A DNA stretch of 64,000 nt from Augochlora pura (lineage: Eukaryota; Arthropoda; Insecta; Hymenoptera; Halictidae): positions 10,600,244 through 10,664,243 of the forward strand of contig NC_135778.1 in NCBI RefSeq assembly GCF_028453695.1. Reading direction: 5' to 3'. Positions 28,195-41,028 of this stretch are shown here, piece by piece; position 1 is the first letter of the stretch; each line of letters opens with the position of its first letter. The position numbers were made by a program, and so were the translations under genes. Below the pieces are notes generated by a model, which saw only the letters and a list, made by a program, of their open reading frames with translations, had not been told where the DNA came from and ran no database searches.

Positions 28195-28553
28195 ATATGG
28201 CGCCGGATACGACCTGGCAGCGCGGCGGAAGAACGCGACGAGGGAGTCGACGGCGACCTTGAAGGCCTGGCTGAACGAGCACAAGAAGAACCCGTACCCG
28301 ACGAAGGGCGAGAAAATCATGCTCGCGATCATCACGAAGATGACGCTGACGCAGGTCTCGACTTGGTTCGCCAACGCGCGACGGCGCCTCAAGAAAGAGA
28401 ACAAGATGACTTGGGAGCCGAAGAACAAGACGGACGATGACGACGACGCGGTTCTCACGGACTCGGAGGATAACAAGGAGAAGGACGACTTAGCGGGGGA
28501 CAATCAGGGCGACAGGGTTGGCGAGGAGGCGAGGAGGGGCCTCGAGGAGAATG
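28195..28553 (+). CDS. mirr: Iroquois homeobox protein (mirror-like), homeodomain exon
   Basis: The exon lies between acceptor gtttcag (ending 28194) and donor gtaagt (from 28554). It completes the codon begun in the previous exon and leaves after one base. It encodes the TALE homeodomain, residues about 54-116 of the joined protein, at roughly 28220-28408. Diagnostic features are RRKNATRESTATLKAWL in helix 1, the three-residue loop extension region NPYPTKGEK, and helix 3 WFANARRRLKKENK with alanine at homeodomain position 50 and the DNA-contacting asparagine at 51. An acidic stretch (DDDDD, then SEDNKEKDD) follows. The protein is a nuclear DNA-binding regulator. In Drosophila, Iroquois genes pattern eye, wing, notum and follicle cells. 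The class is certain; mirror rather than araucan/caupolican is inferred from the later exon. Confidence 0.97.
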
Positions 28554-30378
28554 GTAAGTGCAATTCTCACACTCGACACGTTTAAAACAATTTCAATCGC
28601 TCCGTAATGCCAAAACCATTCGTCGTTGCTCAGGGTGACTTGAATACTCTCGGCGCAATTTTATCTAATATATTTTTGTTTGTAACATATTTTTATTAAT
28701 TTTTATTCGGTTTTTTTGTTTACCAGTCCGTTTCTGTTCATTCTTTGTAATTATTATCGATGGTCAGATCGTGATCTGACTTTTATCACAATAAAAGATC
28801 CTGTTTATTATAAAAACATTCTTTCATGTACTTTTATTTGGAACTTCGTTAGAATTAAGCGTTTGTTCCTAATAACGTCCTTTCATAAAGTGCATTAGCC
28901 ACACAGCTTTATTTGTCCGTGAAGAACTATAGAATATGTTTAACCAATCGATCCCGTGACTGAGAATGTTGTCCCGAGGACGTCATTCATAGACTAGCAC
29001 GTACAATGGCAACGCGATCCGGTCGCATCGGTTTTAAAACAATAGAAATGACTCTTCGAAAAACTGATCAATTACCGAATCAGTAATCAATAAATAATTG
29101 ACACTCTCTATCCCCGATTTTATCCATTACACTGTTGAATAAGACACAAGGATTAGGATTACGCGCCACCATAAATATATCAAACCCTCAGCCCAATCAG
29201 AATCCCTCCGTCGCGGAGACACCGCCGTGGGCTTAATTACCTCGGAGAACGACAAAGTCATTCTCGTAAACGGTCCCTAATTATTCGAAGCAGCTCCCCT
29301 ATCTCGCTAACCCCTCTGTTCGCGCAGCGAACGAGAACTATGTCTCAATCGCAAGCCGCGTGACGGCCGAAGTTTAGTCAATAAGCAGTCACGCGTGTGG
29401 CAATTAAGCCCGATAATACGGTTGCCGATTCGGTCGCGTGTGTCGTCCAAGCGTCTACCGGCGCAAGAATGCCCGAGACATCGCGGGCCATCGAAGGAAC
29501 GCCGCTGCGATTACCGATTACCTTTCGCGAGTCTGCAACGGCAAAGACCCGCCGCGACCCGCCCCCGAGGGTTGAACCCGCCCGCGAGGAAACATACCGA
29601 TCGTGGCTCGACCCGGCGTGCTGGTAGCGTGTATAGTTAGCGTGACCAGCTTCCCCGATATCGAGTGGCCATCGGACGGCGTTCCTGATATTGCGCAAGC
29701 ATCCACTCCGCTGACAATAAGCCGAACCGTACGACCTCACCCTACATGGATCGGCCGAGCCGATCGGCAGCGAGATTCCTGCGACGCATAAACACTGCCA
29801 CCGAAGCCGGGCCCGTCTGCTACTTCGGCGTACAACTGATTTTACAACCGTTTCCGCGATTTCCATTAAATACTTCTTCATCGTCGCACCGCGAACCTGT
29901 GTGGCTGATAGCCACGGGAAGACCTCATCGATTTTTCTCCAAGACAAATATTTGGAGTCGCTCCTATCTGTTATGTGTAAGGGATTTTTTCACCCCTCGG
30001 AGGATCCGCACTCGGTTGTGGTAGCTGCCGATAGATCCTCAGTCGGACTTCTTGTGTTTAACCCTCGTCAGGTATAATTGTTACATTGATACCTTCCAGA
30101 AGGAATGAAATTGCTTAAGATTGTATTAGCTAGAATGAGGAACTTGGTAATATAGTTTGGATCTAAATAGGCAGCAATTGTTAAACTTGCTCTCTGAATA
30201 ATCTATAAACTTTTGTAATTTTGCATATCTAATCTAAATACGCATTATAATCATTGTCAATACAGTAAACGAAATTTATATAGGATACTAATATTCTTTA
30301 ATTTAAAAAAAAAAGCTCCCCAAAATTTCTGCTCGTGGCTAAAATCGAAATTATTTCACCTGAGTTGGAGACTGAGAA

Positions 30379-30764
30379 ATGTTATCTTTTCCGACGAGAA
30401 GATTATGTCCAAGTTATTATTACAAGGATAGCTTTATATGTTATTGGCACGATCTGTGCACAGGAAAATCACCAGCATGCAAAATTTCTATCACATCTAA
30501 CACAGATAAATACCAAGACTTGTTAGAAGATAATTTAATTCGATTTGTTGTAAAAAGCAACAATTAAAGTGTAATTTTTCAACAAGACAACGCTGCCACG
30601 CACAATGCAAAGGAAAAAATGAGTGGCTCTGACAAGAACATTTGTCACTTATGACTTAGACGGAACGTTCGTCGGTCTTGAACCGCGTAGGTAACTTTTG
30701 GGGAATCTTGTCAAGAGTAGTTTATAAAAATAATCAACAACACATCAACGTTAAAGAGCTATAA
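30379..30764 (+). pseudogene. Tc1-like DDE transposase remnant
   Basis: Translated pieces match the C-terminal half of Tc1/mariner-superfamily transposases. First comes KYQDLLEDNLI, the conserved strand before the second catalytic aspartate. A stop at 30565 is followed in the same frame by FQQDNAATHNAK, carrying the DN(x)nH motif. A further stop (TGA after ICHL) precedes, in a shifted frame, GNFWGILSRVVYKNNQQ, which corresponds to the ENLWG region with the usual proline-aspartate block eroded. The N-terminal DNA-binding half was not found and inverted repeats were not identified. Two stops and a frameshift make it nonfunctional. It sits in an intron in the same orientation as the host gene. 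Confidence 0.8.
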
Positions 30765-32568
30765 AACGGTATAAGGCGATGATGAAATAATATTGCTACT
30801 GCAATATATTCTAGCAGTTAATTTGCAGCATAAAGAATAGAATATTTGGAATAATTAGCCATAAAGATGAAGGTATTAAATATTAGTATTACAACATTTT
30901 TGTTTTTTATAAAATTTAGTTACGTTCTCTATGCAAATATTTTTTCTTATTCGTCAAATAGTCTTCTTGTTTCTTATTATTCCCTCACGTGTCGACTCGA
31001 CTTTTAATTTTTTTAACAAAATATTTAGCTTCTTTTACTAAAGAATATTAAAGCTCCAATAAAAATTTCGTCTATCGTATATGCTCCTATTGCTTAAACA
31101 TACTGCCGTCAAGATCGCACATTAGGAAAAGAGCTTTTAGAACAATCTGCTATAACACAAAAATGTCGTTAAAATTGTAGGTTCGTTAAAGGGTGAAATT
31201 GATCGGAATGGTCCGCTAGAGAGGACAAAATGGAGAATGAAAAGCATACGTGTTCGAGTACCCTGTGTGTAGTCACGGGAATCTTTCACTGGCTAGGCAC
31301 AGCTGCACAAATCGTTCGTCGAGGACGAGGCAAAACAATCTCGGACTATCCAAACATCGTCAACTTTTCTTCGTTTCCGAGACGGCTCGCCTTGTTTCAT
31401 CCCTCACATAAATTTCACCCCTTTGCGCTTCGAATCTTTATAGACCGTCGGGAACACTTTAGAGCCGCTGATATCGGTGGAGGCTGAAATGTTTGTCTTG
31501 GCACGGATACCGGTTAGAATATTATAGTCGGGGCAAGCGTCAGCTAATCCTACATCGTGCACGAATCCTCTCCATCGGAGATACCGAAAATCGTTCTTCG
31601 TAATAAAATGTTCTCGAATAAAAATTAAAGACCCCCATTCCTCCTTTCAAGATAATATTTAAAAATGCAAAGGTTACGCGTCGATCGTCTAATACGATAC
31701 AATCTGCAGTTGTATTCAAGCGTGAGTCACCAAATGGTGCTCGCGTCCACCGGCTTTCATAAAATTGTAGTTTTAGGAACAGAAGAGAATGTTCGATCCT
31801 CTGAACACGGTATTATAGACGTGCGAACAATTTTTACATTTTGATGGCGATTAAAATATAAAATTGATTCGGGAAATATGTTTTCCTTTCTTGTCACACT
31901 TAACAGCGTTCAAGATAGAAATTAGTTTTATTAATCAAATCATGTTCCCCCGGGTTCACATAAAATGTTCGGGGGTAATTACAATTTCATCGCTTTTGCG
32001 GGCACTCGATAGCGTTAAAGATATAATAAAGTTACTTTCTACAGTGTTAAAATACATTTTGCCACAAAAATGATTCTCCTCGCAATAATCTCGCCTAACC
32101 ACGCCACCTATTTCACCAGATTCGAGCGAGTACCGAAATGGCCGATCCACCCCCAAAATCCCGTAAATCGGAGAGTGTTCGGCCACGATTCAAATTTGTC
32201 GGCAGAAATTCGATTACCCAGCGTCACCGTTCCGGTCTCGCCAAAGCGTCGTCAGGCTACTTATTCAGGCATTTTGGCGATCGGCCGGAAACGGCGAGTT
32301 AGAAATTCGCTTGCTAGTCTCTGGGACTGCGTGTGTCGGGGTCTATATCGCGGAGGCGGACATAATGGTTCACATGTGGGTAAACACAGTGACGGGTTGC
32401 GGGTTGCCGCGCGAAGAGATTAATGGCCTTCGGTTTGGTCCCCCGGTGGACCGGCCCGGTTCATGGGTATTGGTACGTGGCCTCTCGCGTCCACACGCTC
32501 CGGCACAACGCTTTCACCATGGGGTGTGTGTGCGAGAGCAGACGCCGAGAGCGAGTGTGCGCTCTCCT

Positions 32569-32640
32569 GCTCTCTTTCTCTCTCTCACACACACACACAT
32601 GTATGCGCTCTCTCTCTCTATCTCTCTCTTTCTCGCTCTG
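32569..32640. repeat. CT/CA compound microsatellite
   Basis: CT-rich tracts flank a run of eight CA units. The three forward frames and the reverse frames all stay open across it for that reason. Confidence 0.9.
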
Positions 32641-32744
32641 CTTCCTCTCCCTAAGCGTGTCTCTCTGTGGGCGAGAGAGGCAGAGGGTGCGCCCGGGCTG
32701 AGTAGCCATCCGTAGGACCATATACACTCCGTGCCACGGGCTCC

Positions 32745-32812
32745 ATATATATACAAATATATGTATACATGCGCGTGTATGTATACATACGCGGATGTAT
32801 ATAGATACACGG
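32745..32812. repeat. TA/TG-rich low-complexity tract
   Basis: Imperfect ATATAC, TGTATACATG and GTGTATG units form alternating purine-pyrimidine DNA with several short palindromes. Confidence 0.8.
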
Positions 32813-34388
32813 CAGAGAGAGCCGGTGGTTCGAGGTACGGTGATGTATCGGCGCCCGCGGCGAGACGAATGGTACGGACCCTCCTATGGCCACCATTACC
32901 CCACCGCACATTGGCCAATATCGTTCCTCTCCGTCGCTCCTCTTCCCTCGTCCGACCGTCTCTCTCGTTCTTTCACCTCTGTCATTCTCGCTCGCCACCC
33001 TAGCCAGGGCCCCTTCGATTCGGGACATTTAGGTGTTGCGACCAGGCTGCGTGACGCGTCCCGCGATGCTCGGCCTCCTCCTACTCGTAATTTTAAAGGA
33101 CTGCCTCGGAAGTAAGCCCTCCGCGAAATCCCGGCGACCCGCGCCAGACCGATTTGTTTTCTATTCCGCCGTCGCCGGTGTTCCCCGGACACGCGTGATT
33201 TGTGGCCGAGTATGAATATATCTGGGCTGGTGGTCCTTGCTTTCGGCCGCGGGACTGTCTCGGGTACGCTGCCATTTTTGTGTTTCTGGAGCCTGGGACG
33301 TTACTCTTGATGGGGGATGGTGGGCAGGCTCAGATGGCTTCGGCAAACTCGATCTTGTTAGGACCCTTTATTTCGTCGGGAATTACTCGTCTCAAATTAA
33401 GCAGAAATGCTACAATTGCGTCGGGCATTTAAACAATTGTAACATTTCTCAGCTGTTCGAAATAGGCTAGTAAGGTAATGTATGTTATAGTGAATGCAGA
33501 GTTTATATTTGGACCTTGAAATATTCTGTAGATTATTCGCGTTCAATGTGTTCGAATGTACTATATCGAATATGTGTTAGCCTTCAGAAATAAAGAACCC
33601 AAGCTTCCGAAATGAATTTAAGTAACGCAAGTACAGGAATAGATAAATAAAATCTGATCGAGGACTCTCAACGTTTACTATCAACTTGCTATCGTGTTTA
33701 TCCGACTCCGTTCAAGTTTCGGAGTCATTCATCATCGTGTATAATACCTCGGACAACAGCACTCGTAATAAAGCAGCGGGTTTTGCGGGGGGTTTGTGAA
33801 ATTCAAGAGGTTCCTTAACCCTCATGAATTTCCATGTTGCCCGCTTCGGCTGGCCTTCACTTCAGACCTTGCTTGCGGTCACTTCAGACGGTCACGAGTG
33901 CCGGGAGGGTTGCCACAGTAAGATACACTCCGCCATTCGATCTTTTTTCGTGGCTTCTATCAACCCTGAATGCGAACGCGAGATCTTGCTAACGAATTCG
34001 TAAATTCCGGAATTTAATCCTCGCAATTCGCGTCGTTAGCGGAGATACAGACCAGCGCGAAGATTATGAGATTAACGTCTGATAAAAGGGGGTCAAAAGT
34101 TAAAGAGCCACTTGTGGACTCGACGGTGGTATCTATTTAGTTGGACCATAAGGTTCCCTTTATAGGGGGGTCGCGCGCACCCTAAACCTAAACTCTGTTT
34201 CCCTGTGGCTCTCTCTTTCCCGGACGCTCGTCCATCCCGCTCGTACCCTCTAGTTTCGTCTCTCTTTCTCACTCTCACCCTGATGGCGGGGGTTAGCTGC
34301 CCCTTCTAGCTTGGGAATTATCGCTTGACGACCCATCAAGTAAACCCTCTGCCGACTCATTCGAACCTCTTAATGAAATTCTCACCCC

Positions 34389-34433
34389 TGACTGACTGGC
34401 TGGCTCGACTGGATGGCTGGCTGGCTAGCTGGC
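34389..34433. repeat. (CTGG)n imperfect tetranucleotide repeat
   Basis: CTGACTGGCTGGCT units, with single-base changes, occupy about 45 bases within the last part of the intron. Confidence 0.85.
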
Positions 34434-34971
34434 AGACGCTTGGGACGATCCTAGAGTGCCCCGAGAGGCTCGCTCGACAGAGAGACGGAGAGAGCAAGGG
34501 AGTCGTGGCTGGATGCGCGGAACAGAGACAGAGGATACAGCTTCCCTATTCTACCCCAGCCGGCTCTCTGCCTCGAGGGGAAGCTAAAATCTCTCGCGCC
34601 TCAAAGTGGTTGAAGGCTCCGCTCCCTTTTTTTCACAGCATCCCTTACAGCTTAACCGAGCGAGGGAGGAAGGAGTCGCAGCTTCCTACCGATCCCTCGC
34701 CGGCTCCGATACAGTGACTCTCGCGTGGATCTCGCTTTCACACCAGGGATTATAAACCATTAATTCTGACATCGCCGAGGGGGCGCGAGACCCCATGAAA
34801 TACGGCTCGCCCCCCCCCTGACCGTGCTGAATTTTCTATTAGTTCCGCGGAAAACGACTGCCCCCATTCACCACGCTTTTAAGTGGATCCACCGCGGACC
34901 ACGAACCATCGAGCTGTCCGATTGGCCAGCCCGTCAATTTACTAAATTAGCGGTGAACGGTGTGTTTGCAG

Positions 34972-35953
34972 AGCCGATGAGGCACGTGAAGGCGGAGCAC
35001 TTGCAGCACGACAAAGACCTGGATGACGAGGACGATCTGGATCTGGAGGAGGATCCACGACGAAGCGAGCATCCCTTTCATCACGCGATGCAGCACCACC
35101 ACCATCATCACCAAGGTTACGCCGGTGAAGATCATCTCAAGGACGAGGGCATAAAGTCCGACTGCAGCGCGGCCGGAGTACCGATTCCAGCTACCAAGCC
35201 GAAGATCTGGTCCTTGGCGGACACGGCCGCCTGCAAAACGCCGCCGCCGCCCACCCACCCCCATCACCAACAGTATCACCACCTGCACCATCAACAGCAC
35301 TACGGCCAGCAGCAGCACCACCTGCCGAACCAAGGCCACCACCATCATTCCCAGCAACCTTGGCTCGGCTCCGCAGGCGGCGGAGGCAACACCGGCGCCG
35401 GGGGCGGTGGTGGGAACCTGAGCTCGTTCGCCTTACCTTCATCCGCCTCCATGAGCCCCTCGGCGGCGGCAACCGCCCCCTATTCGAGCGCTGCGACGAG
35501 GTACGGCGGCTTCTTGTCGTCCTCGTCCGGTGGCCAGCTGCACTACAACCCAAATTCCTCCTCCGGGTCAAGCTCGAGCGCGTCTTCCTCTGCGGCGGCG
35601 GGGTTTCCCGAGGTTGGTACGGACACTCCACCCCAGACGCCGCCCAACATGAAGGTGGCTACACCGAATGGAGTGATCCAGGCACCGCCGGCCGGATACT
35701 GTACCACTGGCAACGGCAACACCACGACCAACGGTAATCCCAACCCGTACGCAGCTAGCCACCCGGCCACCGGGTACCTGTCCACAAGCTCCGGCTCCGC
35801 CAGCAGCGCGTCCTCCTTCAGCTCCAGGTTGCAGGCCTCCCCGCACAAGGACTTCTCATCCGCGGGACAGAACTCGATCTTGCACCAGCACCAGACTACT
35901 GCCAGCCTGCCGCCTACGGAGGCCACTACTGCGTTCAAACCGTTCTACAAGGG
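34972..35953 (+). CDS. mirr: Iroquois homeobox protein (mirror-like), large C-terminal exon
   Basis: The acceptor is tttgcag ending at 34971; the donor is gtgagt from 35954. The exon enters after one base of a codon (G+AG, glutamate) and leaves after two. The 982 bases encode, in order, a glutamate/aspartate-rich segment (DDEDDLDLEEDP), a run of six histidines near residue 204, the motif GVPIPATKPKIWSLADTA near residues 233-250, then His/Gln-rich, Gly-rich, Ser/Ala-rich stretches and FKPFYKG at the end. KPKIWSLA is shared by Iroquois proteins from flies to vertebrates. The preceding GVPIPATKPK and following CKTPPP recall Drosophila mirror, the reason for the symbol. Low-complexity runs are normal for these activators and repressors. 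If the next intron is kept, TGA follows at 35955. Confidence 0.95.
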
Positions 35954-36983
35954 GTGAGTCTATGAGTCTTGATTCATTCGATCCGACCTTCTGTGGTCTC
36001 CGAGTTTACTGGCTCTTTCAGAAGATTGTCCTTTTAATCTCAATCTTCAGTTCTTTGTCGTGCCGTTTTCACGGTCAAAATGATGAGATGCTTTTCTTAG
36101 AAAAAAAAAAAGGAAATATATGTTTTTTATGGTGTCAAAAGCTTAGGAACGATACGTCACTATAGTGGCTTCCGCGGAAGTTTCGTGCTTTCAAATATAT
36201 CAATAATTATTAAAGTAAATTATTAAAGTTAAAATATATGCATCATATCTTTAAGAAAAGTTGTAATTTAAAAATTAAAAACTGCATTCTACTGTGCTCG
36301 CGTGGAAAGCAACATTTTCATATTCACATATCGTTTACGCGTAACTCTGCCGTGCAAAGAAACAGTCTGGCACAAAATTCTGTCGTGCCTAATAGATTAA
36401 ACATTAATAATGATAAGAGAACAAAATTTAATGTGATTTATAAAAACGGAAAGCATTTATACCGAACAGGGCACTGCTAGCACTGGTGATCTACGGCATG
36501 GGGTTAAATAAGACCCTTGTCCTAAAGTACACATGGTGCGCGTGCTATAGTCGTATGGTTATAGTAGGTTTTGGTTCCAAATTTTAGAGAAATGCATGAA
36601 TAAAATGTAAACTTAGAAATTCTTGAAAATTCTGTTAGAGATTTTGAAAGGATCGATTTTTTTACATATCTGTAATTGTCAAATATATGTTGGAATCGAA
36701 GAAAAATGAATGTGTGCACTACTGATTATTGCCAAGAATCGTATGCCCGATTAAAGATTAAATCCTGTGTCTACAATCAATCACATTTCTTCTGAATGTC
36801 CATTATTTAGAAAAGTGTATTTGCCTACTTCTTGCACTAAGGTTTCCAATAAAAGCACAGAGAAAACAAAGTTATTCCATCGTTGTCGACTTCGAGATGA
36901 TTAAAGAGAAACAAAGATGCAACAACGAAATCATCGCGTCGACTCGCTGGAAGAAACTAATACTCGAATGTCTCCGGTTCCAG
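35954..36983 (+). other. 1-kb intron of the Iroquois gene
   Basis: A short AT-rich intron, gtgagt to ggttccag. No other feature was recognised apart from a poly(A) run at about 36102-36111. Confidence 0.8.
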
Positions 36984-37023
36984 GTCGCAGTCGATGGGCA
37001 GTGGTTTCGTCTCGCCAGTGTAA
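36984..37023 (+). CDS. mirr: Iroquois homeobox protein (mirror-like), terminal coding exon
   Basis: The acceptor tctccggttccag ends at 36983. One base completes a glycine codon, then SQSMGSGFVSPV and the TAA stop at 37021-37023. With the three earlier exons the coding length is 1515 bases, exactly 505 codons including the stop. The short serine/glycine-rich tail with no further domain is a plausible end for this protein, though family conservation of the tail was not verified. A second AG at 36989-36990 is a possible tandem acceptor that would shift the frame. The exon may extend as 3' UTR either to poly(A) signals at 37163-37192 or to a donor at 37066. Confidence 0.75.
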
Positions 37024-37065
37024 GGCCCACAGGATCAACGTCGGATCACCGTCGCGTCCCCCGAG

Positions 37066-37071
37066 GTGAGT
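37066..37071 (+). other. Candidate 3' UTR splice donor (gtgagt)
   Basis: CCCCGAG|GTGAGT is a near-consensus donor 42 bases after the stop codon. A junction closer than about 50 bases to the stop would normally escape nonsense-mediated decay, so a spliced 3' UTR is allowed. A matching acceptor candidate is at 60087. Confidence 0.5.
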
Positions 37072-37162
37072 CTAACACTCGTTCATCCAATCGACCACGT
37101 CATCGAATCGAAATGCCATTTGTCGCTCCAAAAACCTGATCCCGTAGCGACTACGATCCACG

Positions 37163-37192
37163 AATAAATTTCGCGTGCCAAAACCAAATAAA
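37163..37192 (+). terminator. Two AATAAA poly(A) signals (proximal 3' end)
   Basis: AATAAA occurs at 37163-37168 and 37187-37192, 140-170 bases after the stop. They could end a short mRNA form. No strong GT-rich downstream element was seen, and AATAAA is common in AT-rich DNA. Confidence 0.35.
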
Positions 37193-37971
37193 TATCCATA
37201 ACGAAACGCTCGCGATAAAACGTACTAAACGTTATTAACGTTGAACCTACCGAACAATAATAATAACTAACATACGACGGAATTTAATAAGGACTAACAA
37301 AATTTTTATTATAATACTTGCTCCCATAACATAAAGTTGTTTCGACATTTCCTGTAAAAGAGTCCAAAGTTTGCAGAATTGTAAAATAAGAAATTGGTGA
37401 ATTCTTCGATGGTAGTTTTAATGTTAGAAACTGAAATCGAGCCAATGTTCGCGTGTCTACATGACAAAACAAAATTAGCGACGGTTCTACAAGGTACACA
37501 GAGAGAAATCGCGAAGCATGGGTGACGAATTATTGGCCGAGGAAAATAATGTTGCGTCGCGATGTACGCAACAGCGTTCGCGGTTCGTTAAAATGGCGGA
37601 TCCGTTGCGGATCGACTCGGCGAGCCAGTCGATCAGTGGCCCGGCACGGGAAAATCGATAAGAAATTAATATCCGGCGCGTCGATTGGTCGTTAGGCATG
37701 GACTCGCGTTCAAATAATAATGGCATCGAGCATCGAGCAGCGTGTGGGCAGTCTGCGGACGGGAGAGCGACGGAGAACGAACCGTGGAGGGAGAACGAGA
37801 GAACGAACGGTAGAGAAGAGAGGCTATCGCCACCTTCTTGACAGTGACAAATGGACGAAGATTTCAATCAGTGAATGGAATCACCGCTGGCTGACCGCGT
37901 CTTTCTCTTACACACGGGCCCGCTGCGTTCTGGCCCCGCGTACGTGTACGCTTCTGCGCCACGGAACAACC

Positions 37972-37980
37972 TTCTCTTTC

Positions 37981-38014
<34 letters not shown>

Positions 38015-38018
38015 CGGT

Positions 38019-38050
<32 letters not shown>
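37972..38050. repeat. (CT)n microsatellite
   Basis: About 75 bases of CT repeat with CG and CCGG interruptions. The long RE-rich and LS-rich frames here are artefacts. Confidence 0.95.
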
Positions 38051-38051
<1 letters not shown>

Positions 38052-39470
38052 AACACACCTGAACCTGTCGCGCGTTCCTGACTGGACGCCGGTCCACTTG
38101 CGTACGATCACAAATGGGACGCGCTCTCGAGGCACGAATTAACGCTGGAATAACGCAGACTTCGAGACCACGACTCTTCGCGTTTTATGCGTTTATGACA
38201 ACAGCGCCGCACCTTCGGAACCTAATTGTTGAAGTTGTCGAGAGAAGGAACAACTTTCTGAGTAACTCTCTCGCAGACGATGCAAGCTCTTTTTACTTTG
38301 CACGATGTCAAAATTAGACGTAGCCTTCTGCGACTGACGAGGTTCCAGGGCGCGATCAGTAGTCTGCAGGTCCTTGTGCAAAAGTAAAAGTGTCTGCATT
38401 GATTGCAGGACGTGGGAGACAAGCAACAATTCCGTTCGTTTGTTAATAATTTGTAAATCAATACATCAGGACTTTTAGTTTCTTCTTCTATGTCCGAGAA
38501 TCGGTGTTAAATAGTTCGTACGGGATTTAATACTTAATTTAATATAAGTGTAAATTTGTAACTCTCAATTAACTTTGAATTAATTTGTTCAAATTATTTA
38601 ACTGTAATATATAATATAATTGCAATTCTTGAGATAGCGAATACTTTGAGACATGTATATTTACTGTATTAAATTATACAATTATTAAATGCATAAAATC
38701 TATAGTCTATTGATGTGCCTTATGAAAATGTGTGTTGAAAATAGTCCCATATGGAAAGTTTTTACTCCATATTCTTCAACTACTTTTACCTCTCTCTTGA
38801 TTCTATCGTGAACACTGAAACTCCTTTTGGGGACGTTGTCCTCTGACCGCATTTAGAAATCAATTTTACTTGCGACACATTCGAGCGAACCAACAACTTA
38901 TTAGCGTTCCAACATATTCAAGTCAGCAACAAATCCATGAAATGTTTCCTTACTTTCATCTCAAAAAATTTAATGCAATAATGAAAAGTCGACGCGGTGC
39001 CTAATTTATTAAGGTTCTTAGTTTCGATTCGAGGAATAATATGCGAAGTCGTAGAATGCGAGGTGCTACATTCCGAGGTAGCGTACGGAAGCGGAATATA
39101 AACTGGTCGCTGAAAAATTGAGACGAATTCTTGCTTTCCGGTTTCATTGGAGATTCGACGCACGCAGGTGCATCTGACAGAGGAAAATCGCGTTACACCT
39201 ATTTCCGCGGGCGATATCGATTCCGAACGTGCCCGCTAATACGACGGGGACCCGGATAAAAAGAGAACCGGGCGAGCAGAGGAGATGGAAAAGTGGTTAT
39301 CCGTAGCAGTCGAGCGATCGTTAAATCGGCTTCAGAACGCCGGGACTTCATTCCATTCACGGCCACGGTGACAGAAAAGGGGGGAATCTTGAAACGGTTG
39401 TTCCCTCGTTTCCTTACAAACGATTCGCCAGATTCATCTCCCGGGGCTTTCCTACTCCGATTCTTTTCTC

Positions 39471-39507
39471 TCTTCGTCTCTTTCTCTCTCTCTCTCTCTC
39501 TCTCTGC
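39471..39507. repeat. (CT)n microsatellite
   Basis: A short CT tract with TTT interruptions. Confidence 0.85.
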
Positions 39508-40970
39508 TTTTTTTCTCTGGTCGATCCTTTCGTCGCGCACATCCAAGGCTATCTGATTCCGCAACGGTGTAAACAAGCCAGAACCAGTTTTTTTTTCCCG
39601 AAAAGACACACGCCGTTATAGATCCGAATCTGCGGCCGACGAGATCGCTCGATTACGTTTTCGCGATGACAATTCCCGACGTCCATGTTCATTAATAATT
39701 CCGAAGCGTCGCGCACCACAGCGTGGATCATTCGCGCATCTAGCCGTTTCAAGAATAGCCCGGCAATACCGGCAATCGAGATCAATTAAGATTCTCGATC
39801 CCAGACCGTGTTCCGCCCGTCGTGTGAACTCCGCGGAGGACCTTGAACTTCGCTGAACCTCCACCGACCAGAATATTCCCCGTCGATTTCATTTACTCGC
39901 CTCGGGGGCCATCCCGCTTTGGACGCTCGGTTTTATGATCTTTCTCGGGCCGGCCAAAAAAGTCACAACCTCGACGAGCCGTGTTTACTTTTGGCCGGCA
40001 CTCGACTGCTTAAAGCCATTAATAAAGCTTTAATACGTTTACGACGGACCGAGTTGTGGGACACTATATGCGATGTCACCTGTCGACACCCTTCTTTCAA
40101 ATCGACCGAAGCTCGCCTGTCTAATTGGCCGAGAAAATTGAATCGAGCATTTCTTTACGGAAATGAAAGCTTTTGTGGCGAGTTATGAAATATAAAAATT
40201 GGATCTGGTTCTTCAACAGTTTTGATAAAGTGAACGCCAAAAGCACCAAAACCTACTTTCAATTATAAAGACTCTTTCATGGGTAACGATCCAATAAATT
40301 CCTTCATTTAAGTATAAACTATGATAAACATGATGAACTCTACGAATAAATTCAGCCTTACCATTCTTACAAAGAAGCGCAACTTAGTGACTCTTGTCAC
40401 CGCGTTCACAGTTATGTATTCCGTATAGTAATTATTGTTGCAAGTGCGTAGAAACCGCAGTCGCAAGTAAACCAAAATACCCATTTGCTTCTTTAGCAAG
40501 AAGAACCAAAATATATATGGCGAGTCATGAATCCTATTTATTCGGCAAGTCGATGCGCTGACAAACAATTTGACCGAACGTGAATCAATTCGAGAACGCG
40601 TTCTCGCAACACCGCTGGATCAGCCAGAAAAAGTATTCCCGCAAACGACAACAACCGCCCACAACAAAGGCCGTGTGGCAGGACCACGGAGTCATCGAAT
40701 GAAACATCAACTACCATTCGTTCATCGGCGTGTCAAGTCGTTTATATCGAGACGGTGCGCTCGAGAAGTCAGGGCCTAGGCTCTCGTCATCGTTCATATT
40801 CCACTCGGAGCCTAGACTACGCTAATTAGCGTCACATCGGCCGTTTCATACGAACCATCCAACTGTCCCGACTTCTTCAGCCGAGATAGAGGCGAGAACC
40901 GGCGAACACAAGGCTCGGTCAGAGGTGCGACGGCGAAGAGAGAGGCAAAAAGAGTAGGCGACAGAGAACG

Positions 40971-41028
40971 AGAGAGGGAGAGAGAGAGAGAGAGAGAGAG
41001 AGTGAGAGAAAGAGAGAGGGAGAGAAGA
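40971..41028. repeat. (GA)n microsatellite
   Basis: GA repeat of about 58 bases at the edge of a large GC-rich island (40.8-42.5 kb). Confidence 0.95.

Larger units (their letters stand above)
28554..34971 (+). other. 6.4-kb intron of the Iroquois gene
   Basis: The intron runs from gtaagt at 28554 to tttgcag ending at 34971. It contains a dead Tc1-like transposase (about 30.4-30.8 kb), GC-rich islands at 29.2-30.0, 32.1-33.4 and 34.1-34.9 kb, and CT/CA and TA/TG microsatellites at 32.6-32.8 kb. No nested gene was recognised. Confidence 0.85.
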
